44,636 bases of DNA from Ignavibacteriales bacterium (GCA_003567775.1 PWYR01000096.1:1-44636), one strand, 5' to 3'; numbered from the stretch's first letter, positions 8,588-20,246 are shown. The notes: generated from the letters alone by a model not told the origin. Numbers and translations are program-made.

Positions 8588-9270
8588 AACATTCAAAATC
8601 CGGAATGCTTTATCTCGTCTCTACCCCGATAGGTAACAATAACGACATTACACTCCGCGCGCTCGACATTTTAAAAGCAGCAGATATGGTTGTCTGTGAG
8701 GAAGTGAAAGAAGGTAATAGATTGTTGACTACCTATAATATTGCCCGCGATGTTATTCCTCTCAATGAACATAATGAACAAGAACAGACGGACGAGATAA
8801 TTACTTTCCTGGTTAACGGCAAGACAGTCGCACTCATCTCGGATGCAGGTGCGCCGTTGCTCGCAGATCCGGGAACCCGTTTGGTACAGCGCTGCATCGA
8901 GATGAAGATACACGTTACTTCTCTGCCGGGGGCTAATTCTATCATACCTGCGTTACAACTTTCGGGATTTTCACTCGATACTTTTCTCTATGTCGGCTGG
9001 TTGTCACCCAAAAAGGAAATCCGTCGCAAACAACTCAAAGATTTGAAAAAGGAAACCCGTTTGCTCGTAATTCTCGAAGCGCCGTACCGGATTAAACCGT
9101 TGCTTCGTGATGTATCTCAGATATTCGGAACCGGGCGAAAAGCGGCGATAGCATTTGATCTAACTACAAATAAAGAAACGATTTATCGCGATACGATCGG
9201 CGCTTTGACAACTTATTTTGAACGAAACCCGCGCAAGGGGGAATTTGTTTTAGTTATTGAAGGCGCCTAA
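8584..9270 (+). CDS. rsmI: 16S rRNA 2'-O-ribose C1402 methyltransferase (RsmI family)
   Basis: The tetrapyrrole-methylase fold is recognised from LYLVSTPIGNNNDITLRAL at the start, LISDAGAPLLADPGTRLV in the middle and the SLPGANS loop. RsmI methylates the 2'-OH of C1402 in the ribosomal decoding centre using SAM. The protein is short (228 residues against roughly 280) and lacks the usual C-terminal extension. The segment normally close to AEDTRHTGRLL reads CEEVKEGNRLL, so this is a divergent member and may act on the same or a related site. It is translationally coupled to the upstream permease. Confidence 0.8.
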   Translation: MKHSKSGMLYLVSTPIGNNNDITLRALDILKAADMVVCEEVKEGNRLLTTYNIARDVIPLNEHNEQEQTDEIITFLVNGKTVALISDAGAPLLADPGTRLVQRCIEMKIHVTSLPGANSIIPALQLSGFSLDTFLYVGWLSPKKEIRRKQLKDLKKETRLLVILEAPYRIKPLLRDVSQIFGTGRKAAIAFDLTTNKETIYRDTIGALTTYFERNPRKGEFVLVIEGA

Positions 9271-9274
9271 CCTC

Positions 9275-9307
9275 ATTTGTAATTAACTACTGCTATCGTT
9301 ATATTTA
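9275..9307 (+). promoter_or_regulatory. Bacteroidota-like promoter before the redoxin gene
   Basis: TTTG at 9276-9279 and TATATTTA at 9300-9307 are separated by 20 bases. This resembles the TTTG/TAnnTTTG pair of Bacteroidota housekeeping sigma promoters. The start codon follows at 9315 without a Shine-Dalgarno sequence, so a very short or absent leader would be expected. Assigned by pattern only. Confidence 0.4.
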
Positions 9308-9314
9308 AGATATA

Positions 9315-10331
9315 ATGTTTGATAAGCGAGCACATATTGCCCCGGAGTTACGCGGTGTGCATTGGCTAAACAGCGTACCGCTATCCATACATGCGTTGAG
9401 GGGGAACGTGGTGGTATTGTTTTTCTGGGATCAAACCTGCATCCGCTCTCTCTGCATGCTTGACTACATTAAAGAGTTGCATGCTCGATACGAAGATGCC
9501 GGTCTTATAGTGATTGGAGTTCACTCACCCGCTTTTAAATTTGCCGGAAGATTGGAATCACTTGAACGATTGTTAGCTGAACGTGAAATTACTTTCCCGA
9601 TCATTATGGATAATGATCGGGAAACGCTTGAAGTGTACCGTAATACCGAAACTCCGGCAATAATAATCGTCGATCAGGAGGGAAGTATTCGTGCACACTA
9701 TCACGGGCGTGGTAAGCAGCAATCTGTTGAACGGGACGTTCAGGTTATTTTGAAGGATAGCTGTGTTATAGATACCTTGCCATTGCCGATGGATGCTTTG
9801 CGCCCGGAGGAAATTCCCGGAGTGATTTGTTCGCGGGAAACACCGCAAGTCTATTTTGGATATTTAAAAGGAAATATTGGAAATCAAGAGGGATTTAACC
9901 CTGAGTCTGTGTATGCGTATGAAGACCCGGGTTTTTATCTCCCCGGTCGTTTTTATCTCGCCGGCGTTTGGAAAAGCGGACGCCAAGCAATGATTCTTGA
10001 ACAACTCATCTCTGAAGAAGGGTATATTGTGATCAAGTACGAAGGACGGGAAGTTTATGCAATAATCGGTTACGAGGGTGATACTGCTAACCGGCTTAAT
10101 GTTTTACAAGACGACGAATTCCTGACCGCAGAGAATAAAGGTGATGACGTTCGAATCGATAAAGCCGGGCGAAGCTACATCGATGTACATTCCCCCGGGT
10201 TGGTTCATCTTGTTAAAAATGATGAACATGCCGAATATACTCTAAAAATTACCTCCCAAACCGCCGGTATTGCAATGTATTCACTCACGTTTATACCCGG
10301 CGTCATTCTCGAATTAATCGGGAAAAATTAA
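9315..10331 (+). CDS. Redoxin-domain protein with DipZ-type C-terminal domain
   Basis: Residues about 10-150 form a thioredoxin/TlpA-like domain (VVLFFWDQTC, ETPAIIIVDQEGSI with the cis-Pro region TPAI). Residues about 170-335 resemble the C-terminal domain attached to DipZ-type redoxins (TPQVYFGYLKGN, GFYLPGRFYLAGVW, HSPGLVHLV). The active site reads CIRSLC, so the usual CXXC is CXXS, with another Cys five residues after the first. No signal peptide or membrane helix is visible at the N-terminus. A thiol-disulfide role is plausible, but the lost resolving cysteine argues for altered chemistry. Confidence 0.7.
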   Translation: MFDKRAHIAPELRGVHWLNSVPLSIHALRGNVVVLFFWDQTCIRSLCMLDYIKELHARYEDAGLIVIGVHSPAFKFAGRLESLERLLAEREITFPIIMDNDRETLEVYRNTETPAIIIVDQEGSIRAHYHGRGKQQSVERDVQVILKDSCVIDTLPLPMDALRPEEIPGVICSRETPQVYFGYLKGNIGNQEGFNPESVYAYEDPGFYLPGRFYLAGVWKSGRQAMILEQLISEEGYIVIKYEGREVYAIIGYEGDTANRLNVLQDDEFLTAENKGDDVRIDKAGRSYIDVHSPGLVHLVKNDEHAEYTLKITSQTAGIAMYSLTFIPGVILELIGKN

Positions 10332-10393
10332 TTTTTTTTATTCCCTAAGTTAATTACAATTTCATTTGTTTCATATAGTAAATATAAGGAAGC

Positions 10394-14092
<3,699 letters not shown>

Positions 14093-14224
14093 CGGGTGAG
14101 TGTGAAACAGGGGCAAGTGCGGCTGTTCCCGGCTTTTTAGAGGGGAGTGACTTGCGCATGCATCATGTGGTTTTGATAGACCGCAAAACGAAGGATATAT
14201 TTATATTTCGAAATGATCGCTTGA

Positions 14225-14587
14225 ATGAACAAACAAAAATTCCTCGAGGGCATCCGGCTTTTTAACGAACACAAATTTTTCGAATGCCACGATCTCTTCG
14301 AGGAAATATGGATGAGTGAGGAAGGATCGGATGCGGAGTTCTTCCGGGCATTGATCCATCTTGCGGTCGGCTGCTATCACATGAACAACGGCAACTACCG
14401 CGGCGCGAAGAGTCAGTTGATTAAAGGCACCCAAAAACTCGAGCCGTATAAACCGGAACATCTCGGCATACGGGTTGCACCGCTCGTAGAATCCTTCCGG
14501 GACGTTATTTTGGATGTCGAACGCGTAGTACAGGGACAGCTTCCTCCGGATGATATTCGGGGAAAACCGATTATAGAATATCAATAA
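14225..14587 (+). CDS. DUF309 family protein
   Basis: The 120-residue helical protein carries the DUF309 signature: GIRLFNEHKFFECHDLFEEIW, then FFRALIHLAVGCYHMNNGNYRGA, with conserved His residues in both halves. The family is widespread and its biochemical function is not known to me. The start at ATG 14225 gives the normal family length. The gene sits alone, 132 bases after metH and 77 bases before queG, all in one direction. No clue to its role comes from the neighbours. Confidence 0.82.
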   Translation: MNKQKFLEGIRLFNEHKFFECHDLFEEIWMSEEGSDAEFFRALIHLAVGCYHMNNGNYRGAKSQLIKGTQKLEPYKPEHLGIRVAPLVESFRDVILDVERVVQGQLPPDDIRGKPIIEYQ

Positions 14588-14664
14588 TTTTGACATTAAA
14601 TTATTTTGCAGACAAGAGAATCCTTATCACCATGACAGCATCTAATCTAATTCGGTGACACAGA

Positions 14665-15624
14665 ATGCAATCGCTCACGGCGAAAATAAAACAAAAGGCA
14701 CATGAGCTGGGATTTGAGCACATTGGTGTTTCGCCGGCGGAGAAGTTGACCGTAGAGGCGGAGCGGCTGGCGGAGTGGCTCTCTCGCGGGTATCACGCGA
14801 CTATGTACTGGATGGAGCGAAAGGGTGACCGCCGGACCGATCCGCGGAATATAGTACCCGGGGCGCGATCAGTTATATCTGTTGCAATGAATTATTATAC
14901 ACCGCATGAGATTACCGATCATCCCGAACGGGGGAAGATATCACGGTATGCATGGGGCGACGATTATCATGATATAGTCGGCGGACGGTTGAAATTATTG
15001 TGGGAATATATTAAGGATATCGAGCCCGGTGCGGCGGGAAGGTATTACGTCGATACCGGGCCCGTGATGGATAAAGTGTGGGCGGAGCGTGCGGGAATCG
15101 GCTGGATCGGAAAACATACGAACCTGATTTCGCGCGAATACGGTTCGTGGCTTTTTCTCGGCGAGATCATCACGACGCTTTCGCTTGAATACGATATCCC
15201 GACGCAGGATTATTGCGGAGCGTGCAGGCGCTGTATCGATGCCTGTCCGACCGATGCGATCGTCGATGAGTATATTTTAGATTCTAATAAATGTCTTTCG
15301 TATCTTACTATCGAGCACAGGGACGAGTATCCCGAGGAGTTCAAAATGGATACGGAGCAATGGATCTACGGATGCGATATCTGTCAGGATGTTTGTCCGT
15401 GGAATATCAAATTTTCACGACCTGCGGCGGTCGAAGGATATCAGCCGAGGCCGGAGAATTTGAATCCGCTATTGCTCGACATCGTTAATATGGCGCGGGA
15501 GGATTTCAGCAGACGATTCCGTAAAAGTCCGGTCAAGCGCACAAAACGTAAAGGTTTACAAAGAAATGCACAAGCAGTAATCGATGGAAATTCAAAAAAA
15601 GTTATTTTAAAGAAGGAGATATAA
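14665..15624 (+). CDS. queG: Epoxyqueuosine reductase
   Basis: QueG carries out the last step of queuosine synthesis, reducing epoxyqueuosine in tRNA with cobalamin and two [4Fe-4S] clusters. The cluster motifs CGACRRCIDACPTDAI and CDICQDVCPWN are intact, and the N-terminal domain has GYHATMYWMERKGDRRTDP and GARSVISVAMNYY. The 319-residue length is typical of the form without the C-terminal HEAT extension. The last codons contain the trxB Shine-Dalgarno sequence and the stop abuts the trxB ATG, so the two are tightly coupled. Both QueG and MetH in this window need cobalamin. Confidence 0.95.
   Translation: MQSLTAKIKQKAHELGFEHIGVSPAEKLTVEAERLAEWLSRGYHATMYWMERKGDRRTDPRNIVPGARSVISVAMNYYTPHEITDHPERGKISRYAWGDDYHDIVGGRLKLLWEYIKDIEPGAAGRYYVDTGPVMDKVWAERAGIGWIGKHTNLISREYGSWLFLGEIITTLSLEYDIPTQDYCGACRRCIDACPTDAIVDEYILDSNKCLSYLTIEHRDEYPEEFKMDTEQWIYGCDICQDVCPWNIKFSRPAAVEGYQPRPENLNPLLLDIVNMAREDFSRRFRKSPVKRTKRKGLQRNAQAVIDGNSKKVILKKEI
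15611..15620 (+). promoter_or_regulatory. Ribosome binding site of trxB inside queG
   Basis: AGAAGGAGAT lies within the last codons of queG, ending four bases before the trxB ATG at 15625. It fixes the trxB start and shows that trxB translation is initiated while queG is being terminated. Confidence 0.8.
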
Positions 15625-16572
15625 ATGTCAAATAATATTCATTCGAAAGTTATTATCATAGGATCGGGTCCTGCAGGATTTACTGCTGCAATATATGCAG
15701 CTCGTGCAAATCTCAATCCGATATTATTTGAAGGAACACAGCCGGGAGGGCAGCTAACCATTACAACCGACGTTGAGAACTATCCCGGATTCCCTGACGG
15801 AGTGCTCGGACCCGAAATGATGGACATGTTTAGAAAACAAGCACAGCGATTCGGCGCTACTTGCATTTTTAAAGAAGTGACAAAAGTCGATTTCTCAAAA
15901 CGACCCTTTACACTCGAAGCTGATGACACAACATATACGGCGGATTCGGTAATTATTGCAACGGGCGCCTCGGCTCGTTTACTTGATTTGCCGAACCGTG
16001 ATAAGTATATGGGATACGGGATATCTGCCTGTGCTACGTGTGACGGGTTCTTCTTTAAAGAACAGGAGGTTGCGGTTATCGGAGGCGGCGACAGCGCGAT
16101 GGAAGAGGCGACATTCCTCACAAAATTTGCAAAGAAGGTGACCGTTATCCACCGGCGCGATGAATTGCGTGCATCGAAGATCATGCAGGAGCGGGCATTA
16201 AAAAATCCGAAGATCGATTTTATGTGGAATACCACAGTCATCGATGTTGGTGGAGAACAAAAAAACGGTCACCCCGCATTGACCAGAGTGAAACTAAAAG
16301 ATCTCAAAACAGGTAAAGAATTCGAAAAACCGTTTACCGGTTTGTTTTTTGCAATCGGTCATATACCGAATACAAAGCTTTTCAAAGGGATGCTTGACAT
16401 GGATGAGAACGGATACCTCATCACCCAACCGAAAAGCACAAAGACCAACATCCCCGGTGTATTCGCAAGCGGCGACGCGCAGGATAGTTATTACCGTCAG
16501 GCAGTCACCGCAGCAGGCACCGGCTGTATGGCAGCAATCGACGCAGAGCGTTTCCTCGAATCGCAGGATTAA
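15625..16572 (+). CDS. trxB: Thioredoxin-disulfide reductase
   Basis: The FAD and NADPH binding GxGxxG/A motifs are seen at the N-terminus (IIGSGPAGFTAAIYAARA) and in the middle (VIGGGDSAMEEATFL). The redox-active site is ACATCDG, the CATC form typical of low-molecular-weight TrxB. The C-terminal FAD motif GVFASGDAQDSYYRQAVTAAGTGCMAA is also present. The 315-residue length is normal. The enzyme reduces thioredoxin with NADPH in the cytoplasm. It is coupled to queG upstream; a GC-rich inverted repeat follows the stop. Confidence 0.95.
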   Translation: MSNNIHSKVIIIGSGPAGFTAAIYAARANLNPILFEGTQPGGQLTITTDVENYPGFPDGVLGPEMMDMFRKQAQRFGATCIFKEVTKVDFSKRPFTLEADDTTYTADSVIIATGASARLLDLPNRDKYMGYGISACATCDGFFFKEQEVAVIGGGDSAMEEATFLTKFAKKVTVIHRRDELRASKIMQERALKNPKIDFMWNTTVIDVGGEQKNGHPALTRVKLKDLKTGKEFEKPFTGLFFAIGHIPNTKLFKGMLDMDENGYLITQPKSTKTNIPGVFASGDAQDSYYRQAVTAAGTGCMAAIDAERFLESQD

Positions 16573-16579
16573 TCGCCGC

Positions 16580-16610
16580 GGGGCGGGTATTGAGCATACC
16601 GACCCGCCCT
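16580..16610 (+). terminator. GC-rich hairpin after trxB
   Basis: GGGCGGGT at 16581-16588 pairs perfectly with ACCCGCCC at 16602-16609 around a 13-base loop. There is no T tract directly after it, so intrinsic termination is uncertain, but the position between trxB and the sppA promoter suits an end-of-operon structure. Confidence 0.45.
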
Positions 16611-16676
16611 CATCACATATCACAAATGATGACTTGGCGCCCTGTTATACGAATGAAGAGTACACAACCATAAAAT

Positions 16677-16705
16677 TTGACATTGTACAAAACTTTTCTT
16701 ATAAT
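16677..16705 (+). promoter_or_regulatory. Consensus sigma70-type promoter for sppA
   Basis: TTGACA at 16677-16682 and TATAAT at 16700-16705 are separated by exactly 17 bases, a perfect match to the canonical housekeeping consensus. Transcription would start about 30-35 bases upstream of the sppA ATG at 16745. Confidence 0.75.
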
Positions 16706-16744
16706 TGGTTGTTTATCAATAAGTTACAGGGAGCTTTGTAAAAC

Positions 16745-17656
16745 ATGGCGTTGTCGAGGTCGGGTAAATGGGCGCTCGGTATTCTGGGCGTTTTTTTTAT
16801 ATTCTTTATTTTTTTCTGGGTTGTAATACTTCTTTTCCTGTCAACTCCGGACGATTCGGTGCGGATCGGAAGAGGGAATAATGTCGCAGTGGTAGAGATT
16901 GACGGCGTTATTGTGAGTGCAGAGGATGTTGTACGACAGATAAAAAAATATAGGGATAATCGTAATGTAAATGCGATTTTGCTCAGAGTGGATTCACCGG
17001 GAGGCGGCGTCGCTGCAAGTCAGGAGATATATGAAGAAGTGAAGAAAACGGTCGAGAATGGGAAACCTGTCGTTGTCTCGATGGGCGCCGTAGCTGCAAG
17101 CGGCGGCTATTATGTTTCACTTCCCGCATCATCCATAGTCGCAAATCCCGGCACCATTACCGGAAGTATCGGTGTTATTTCACAGTTTATCCACGTTGAT
17201 GAAATGCTTGACAAGATCGGCGTTGATGTGACTACAATCAAAAGCGGTCGGTTTAAAGACTCCGGATCTATGTATCGTGATATGGAGGAATTTGAAAAAA
17301 CATATTGGCAGGAACTGATGGACGACGTCTATGTGCAATTCGTTTCTGCCGTTGCAGTTGCGCGCAATTTCGAATTGGAGCAAACGTATGATTTAGCCGA
17401 AGGTAAAATTTATACCGGACGGCAGGCATACGAACTTGGTTTGATTGATACCCTCGGAACTTATGAAGATGCAATCCGTATCGCCGCAGACTTGAGTGGA
17501 ATAGAAGGTGATCCCGATATTATCAAGGAGCGGGAGCGCCGTACGTTCTGGGATTCGTTTTTTATGTCGGTGTTTGGTAACTATTCAAACATAAGGGAAA
17601 AGTATTTAAATTTACCTGCGGTGCAATATAGAATGCCCGATCCAATCATTAAGTAA
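16745..17656 (+). CDS. sppA: Signal peptide peptidase SppA, short form
   Basis: The 303-residue S49-family serine peptidase has one N-terminal membrane anchor (residues about 10-35, FFIFFIFFWVVILLFL). The catalytic domain contains RVDSPGGGVAASQEIYEEV, the Ser nucleophile region VVSMGAVAASGGYYVSLP, and NPGTITGSIGVI. The length fits single-domain bacterial SppA, which degrades leftover signal peptides in the membrane. A consensus promoter lies 40 bases upstream, and the HU gene follows by 24 bases. Confidence 0.93.
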   Translation: MALSRSGKWALGILGVFFIFFIFFWVVILLFLSTPDDSVRIGRGNNVAVVEIDGVIVSAEDVVRQIKKYRDNRNVNAILLRVDSPGGGVAASQEIYEEVKKTVENGKPVVVSMGAVAASGGYYVSLPASSIVANPGTITGSIGVISQFIHVDEMLDKIGVDVTTIKSGRFKDSGSMYRDMEEFEKTYWQELMDDVYVQFVSAVAVARNFELEQTYDLAEGKIYTGRQAYELGLIDTLGTYEDAIRIAADLSGIEGDPDIIKERERRTFWDSFFMSVFGNYSNIREKYLNLPAVQYRMPDPIIK

Positions 17657-17666
17657 ATTACGTAAT

Positions 17667-17672
17667 AAGGAG
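17667..17672 (+). promoter_or_regulatory. Shine-Dalgarno sequence of the HU gene
   Basis: AAGGAG lies eight bases before TTG 17681. The spacing supports the TTG as the true start of the HU gene in the absence of an upstream ATG. Confidence 0.7.
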
Positions 17673-17680
17673 TAACAAAA

Positions 17681-17989
17681 TTGACTAAAGCAGATATCGT
17701 TGATCATATAGCATCCGCTACCGGTTTAACGAAAGTTGAAACCGAAGCAGTTGTGGACGGATTTATTTCGACGGTGATCGAAGCATTACGAGAGGGGAAC
17801 AACATCGAAATCCGTGGGTTCGGCAGTTTCAAAGTTAAAAAACGCAAAAGCCGGATTGCCCGCAATCCGCGAACGGGGGAACAGGTTATTGTTGATGAAC
17901 ACTACGTTCCGATCTTTAAAGTTTCGAAGGATCTCAAGAATGCCGTCAATGAGAATATGAAAAGGAAGGAGCATGCAAACGCGTTATGA
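17681..17989 (+). CDS. HU/IHF family DNA-binding protein
   Basis: The 102-residue nucleoid protein begins at TTG. It shows the helical dimerisation part (TKADIVDHIASATGLTKVETEAVVDGF), the GFGSFKVKKRKSR beta region and the DNA-intercalating arm ARNPRTGEQVIV. HU and IHF homologues bend DNA and compact the nucleoid; sequence alone does not separate the two here. It is followed 31 bases later by the zinc-ribbon TPR gene. Confidence 0.94.
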   Translation: MTKADIVDHIASATGLTKVETEAVVDGFISTVIEALREGNNIEIRGFGSFKVKKRKSRIARNPRTGEQVIVDEHYVPIFKVSKDLKNAVNENMKRKEHANAL

Positions 17990-18020
17990 TTGTATATGTT
18001 TTGTGTGACGGAGGGGTGAT

Positions 18021-18905
18021 ATGAAACCGAAATTAGTATGTGCAGCTTGTTCAGCAGAGATTGAGAAAGGCGATAAATTTTGTGCATCTTGCGGCGCCAC
18101 AATCGAGTGGGATGATGAAGTGCGGGAGACTCACGAAAAGAAAGCCCCCGAAAAAAATGTAGAGAAAAAACCTGAGGTGAAAAATATACTATGTGATGTG
18201 TGCGGAAATGAGAATGAATCAACCGCTCAATTCTGTGAAAGTTGCGGTGCACGTCTTGAAGGCGCGCAAAACCCGCCGAAAAAATCTCCCGGCGATAAAC
18301 CCGCCGTCAAACAAAAAGAACAAAAGAAAAAACGTAAACAGCAACCGACGTCTATGACATCCGGGAAAGTGATGTCAATTGCAGCAGCGGTAATTTTGCT
18401 GGGATTTGCGTTTTATATTTTTGTTATAGACCGGGACGCTTCACATACGCACGACCAACCGGCCGGTATGGGAGGCGGTGAGATGGAACGCGCAATTATG
18501 CAGGAAATCGAACGTCTTGAACACGATCTCGATCGTCACGATCCGGAAAACGAACAGACAATGCTCCGGCTTGCAAATTTGTATCATGACATCCGGCAGT
18601 TCGATAATGCGATTGGCTACTACAATCAATACATAGAAAGAAATCCGAATAATTCCGACGTACAGGTCGACCTTGGAATCTGTTACTTCGAAGCAGGTCA
18701 ACCTGAGAGAGCAGTTGAAACCGTTGAAAAAGTTACACGTGACTTCCCGGAACATCAGCTCGCCGCATTTAATCTCGGTATTATATACCTGAATCTCGGA
18801 GAGGTTGAACCGGCAAACCGTTATTTCCAGCGCGCCTATGAACTCAATCCTGACAATGAGACCGGACAGCGCGCCCGACGCATTATTGATGAGCATACAT
18901 TTTGA
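18021..18905 (+). CDS. Double zinc-ribbon, membrane and TPR protein
   Basis: The 294-residue protein carries two zinc ribbons at the N-terminus (CAACSAEIEKGDKFCASCG and CDVCGNENESTAQFCESCG). A Lys-rich linker follows, then one membrane segment around residues 117-137 (SIAAAVILLGFAFYIFVI). A C-terminal set of tetratricopeptide repeats lies outside the membrane (YHDIRQFDNAIGYYNQYIER, CYFEAGQPERAVETVEKV, LGEVEPANRYFQRAYELNPD). The order suggests cytoplasmic ribbons and periplasmic TPRs acting as a scaffold, an inference. It is probably transcribed with HU upstream and the miniprotein downstream. Confidence 0.82.
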   Translation: MKPKLVCAACSAEIEKGDKFCASCGATIEWDDEVRETHEKKAPEKNVEKKPEVKNILCDVCGNENESTAQFCESCGARLEGAQNPPKKSPGDKPAVKQKEQKKKRKQQPTSMTSGKVMSIAAAVILLGFAFYIFVIDRDASHTHDQPAGMGGGEMERAIMQEIERLEHDLDRHDPENEQTMLRLANLYHDIRQFDNAIGYYNQYIERNPNNSDVQVDLGICYFEAGQPERAVETVEKVTRDFPEHQLAAFNLGIIYLNLGEVEPANRYFQRAYELNPDNETGQRARRIIDEHTF

Positions 18906-18952
18906 TAAATACTGTAAAAAATAAATAACAAAAACGAAGGAGAAATTACTCT

Positions 18953-19045
18953 ATGCCCAGTGGTAAAAAGCGATTACGGAAAAAAATGTCCACCCACAAA
19001 CGCAAGAAAAGACGAAAGAGAGATCGTCACAAGAAGAAGAAATAA
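18953..19045 (+). CDS. AURKAIP1/COX24-domain miniprotein, probable small ribosomal protein
   Basis: This 30-residue ORF is below the size limit of the supplied track. It reads MPSGKKRLRKKMSTHKRKKR and then RKRDRHKKKK, is preceded by GAAGGAG and is followed at once by a strong terminator. The pattern MPSGKKR-KxxKMxTHKRKKR-xRxRHKKK matches the short basic proteins annotated in Bacteroidota as AURKAIP1/COX24-domain proteins, related to mycobacterial bS22 and mitochondrial mS38. A ribosome-bound role is therefore likely from family knowledge. More than half the residues are Lys or Arg. Confidence 0.85.
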   Translation: MPSGKKRLRKKMSTHKRKKRRKRDRHKKKK

Positions 19046-19061
19046 TGTTTAGAGCATTCCG

Positions 19062-19103
19062 GAGTTGTCCGTACATCTTAATATTTTTCGGACAACTCTT
19101 TTA
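19062..19103 (+). terminator. Intrinsic terminator after the miniprotein gene
   Basis: GAGTTGTCCG at 19062-19071 and CGGACAACTC at 19089-19098 form a perfect ten-base stem with a 17-base loop, followed by TTTT. It ends the HU, TPR and miniprotein unit. Confidence 0.85.
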
Positions 19104-19160
19104 AATTCCCTCATTGTCTTGATTTTTGTGGTTTTTTTTATTTTTTTATATACATATGCC

Positions 19161-19209
19161 TGTTGCTTTCATAGTTCGTCCCGACTCGTTCCTGCAACAA
19201 ATTGGGACG
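19161..19209 (+). other. Crossing inverted repeats (possible pseudoknot)
   Basis: TGTTGC at 19161-19166 is complementary to GCAACA at 19194-19199, and CGTCCC at 19178-19183 to GGGACG at 19204-19209. The two pairings cross, as in an H-type pseudoknot. The stems are only six bases each, so chance is possible. It lies in the 190-base gap before the YtxH gene. Confidence 0.3.
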
Positions 19210-19295
19210 GTACGAAGGATGGAAGGAAGGGGCAATATTATTAAACGTTATAAATTAATATTTGCCACATAATATATAAGAAAGGATGGTGTACT

Positions 19296-19694
19296 ATGGC
19301 AAACGGAGGAAACACCGTAAAAGGATTCTTATTCGGCTTATTTGCCGGCGGTGCAATTGGTGCTGCTCTTGCACTACTATATGCCCCGAAGAGTGGAACT
19401 GAATTTCGCGGGGATATTAAAAAACGCAAAGATGAATTAGTTGAAGACGCCGAAGAGTATATCTCCTCTGCACGTGAAAAAGCCGTTAGTCTCATTAACG
19501 ACGGTAAAAAACGTGCGGATGCTATGATCAGCGATGCGCGGAAACGAGCGGAAGATTTACTTCAGGATGCCGAGAAAGTACTCGCCGGCGCCAAAGAAAA
19601 AGCCGGCGGTCTGGCAGGAGAGAGCGAAAAAATTCGCGATGCCGTGAAAGCCGGCGTCGATACATTTAAAGACGAGCGAGCAAAAGGTAAATAA
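19296..19694 (+). CDS. YtxH domain protein
   Basis: The 132-residue protein begins with the YtxH signature: a glycine-rich membrane segment (GFLFGLFAGGAIGAALALLYAPKSG) followed by a TEFRGDIKKR-type motif. The rest is a highly charged, coiled-coil-like repeat region with DAxKxAxxLLxDAEK patterns. YtxH proteins are small membrane-anchored proteins often linked to stress. The gene has its own upstream gap and is followed by a clear terminator, so it is probably monocistronic. Confidence 0.85.
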   Translation: MANGGNTVKGFLFGLFAGGAIGAALALLYAPKSGTEFRGDIKKRKDELVEDAEEYISSAREKAVSLINDGKKRADAMISDARKRAEDLLQDAEKVLAGAKEKAGGLAGESEKIRDAVKAGVDTFKDERAKGK

Positions 19695-19727
19695 CACAAT
19701 GCTCGCTTAGTATAGTAATTCATTCAT

Positions 19728-19764
19728 CAGCCCTCTCAGGATTATCCTTTGAGGGCTGTTTTTT
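19728..19764 (+). terminator. Intrinsic terminator after the YtxH gene
   Basis: CAGCCCTC at 19728-19735 pairs with GAGGGCTG at 19751-19758. An inner AGGA/TCCT helix extends the stem, and a run of T follows (GTTTTTTC). A standard rho-independent terminator. Confidence 0.88.
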
Positions 19765-19798
19765 CTAATCCTACTAAATTACTCGCCGGAGAAAAATT

Positions 19799-20191
19799 GT
19801 GGAATTTACGGTTTATGTCAATATAGCAATTACAATAGGATTTCTTGCATTTGCAGCGCTGTGTATCTCTCTGATATTTACCATTTCTAAAATCCGTGTT
19901 TCGTTTACCAAAATTCAGGAAGATGTAAGCGAACTAAACAGGAATGCGATGCCGCTATTCGAAAATTTAAAAATCGTGTCGGATAAGATCAGAAGTATAT
20001 CGGAAAACGTAGACGATCAGATAACCGTTTTACGATCATCGGTCGAGTCGATACGTGAAATGACCGATAATATTGTTTCATTTGAAAAACAAATTCAACA
20101 CGAAGTTGAGGGACCTCTTATGGAAGCGGTGGGGTTTGTTTCAGCGCTTGTCAAAGCAGTGAAAGCATTTGTTACAAAAATGAAAGAATAG
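19799..20191 (+). CDS. DUF948-like membrane-anchored coiled-coil protein
   Basis: Starting at a GTG, the 130-residue protein has one N-terminal membrane helix (YVNIAITIGFLAFAALCISLIFTI). A helical region follows with heptad-like spacing (VSELNRNAMPLFENLKIVSDKIRSISENVDDQI), the arrangement of DUF948/YoxC-like proteins. Function is unknown. It precedes the EF-G2-type gene by 60 bases and follows the YtxH terminator. The call rests on architecture more than on conserved residues. Confidence 0.65.
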   Translation: MEFTVYVNIAITIGFLAFAALCISLIFTISKIRVSFTKIQEDVSELNRNAMPLFENLKIVSDKIRSISENVDDQITVLRSSVESIREMTDNIVSFEKQIQHEVEGPLMEAVGFVSALVKAVKAFVTKMKE

Positions 20192-20239
20192 TGTGCTGTG
20201 ATTGAAAAGAAAAAATAATTAACCATTATAATTTAAATA

Positions 20240-20246
20240 AAGGAGG
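20240..20246 (+). promoter_or_regulatory. Shine-Dalgarno sequence of the EF-G2 gene
   Basis: AAGGAGG lies five bases before TTG 20252 and decides the TTG start, since there is no nearby ATG. Confidence 0.75.

Noticed and set aside
10332-10393. Cobalamin or SAM riboswitch upstream of metH
   Set aside because: The gap is only 62 bases, AT-rich, and has no B12-box or SAM-motif sequence.
14113-14155. GCAAGT/ACTTGC inverted repeat after metH
   Set aside because: Only six pairs with a 31-base loop and no T tract; too weak to call a terminator.
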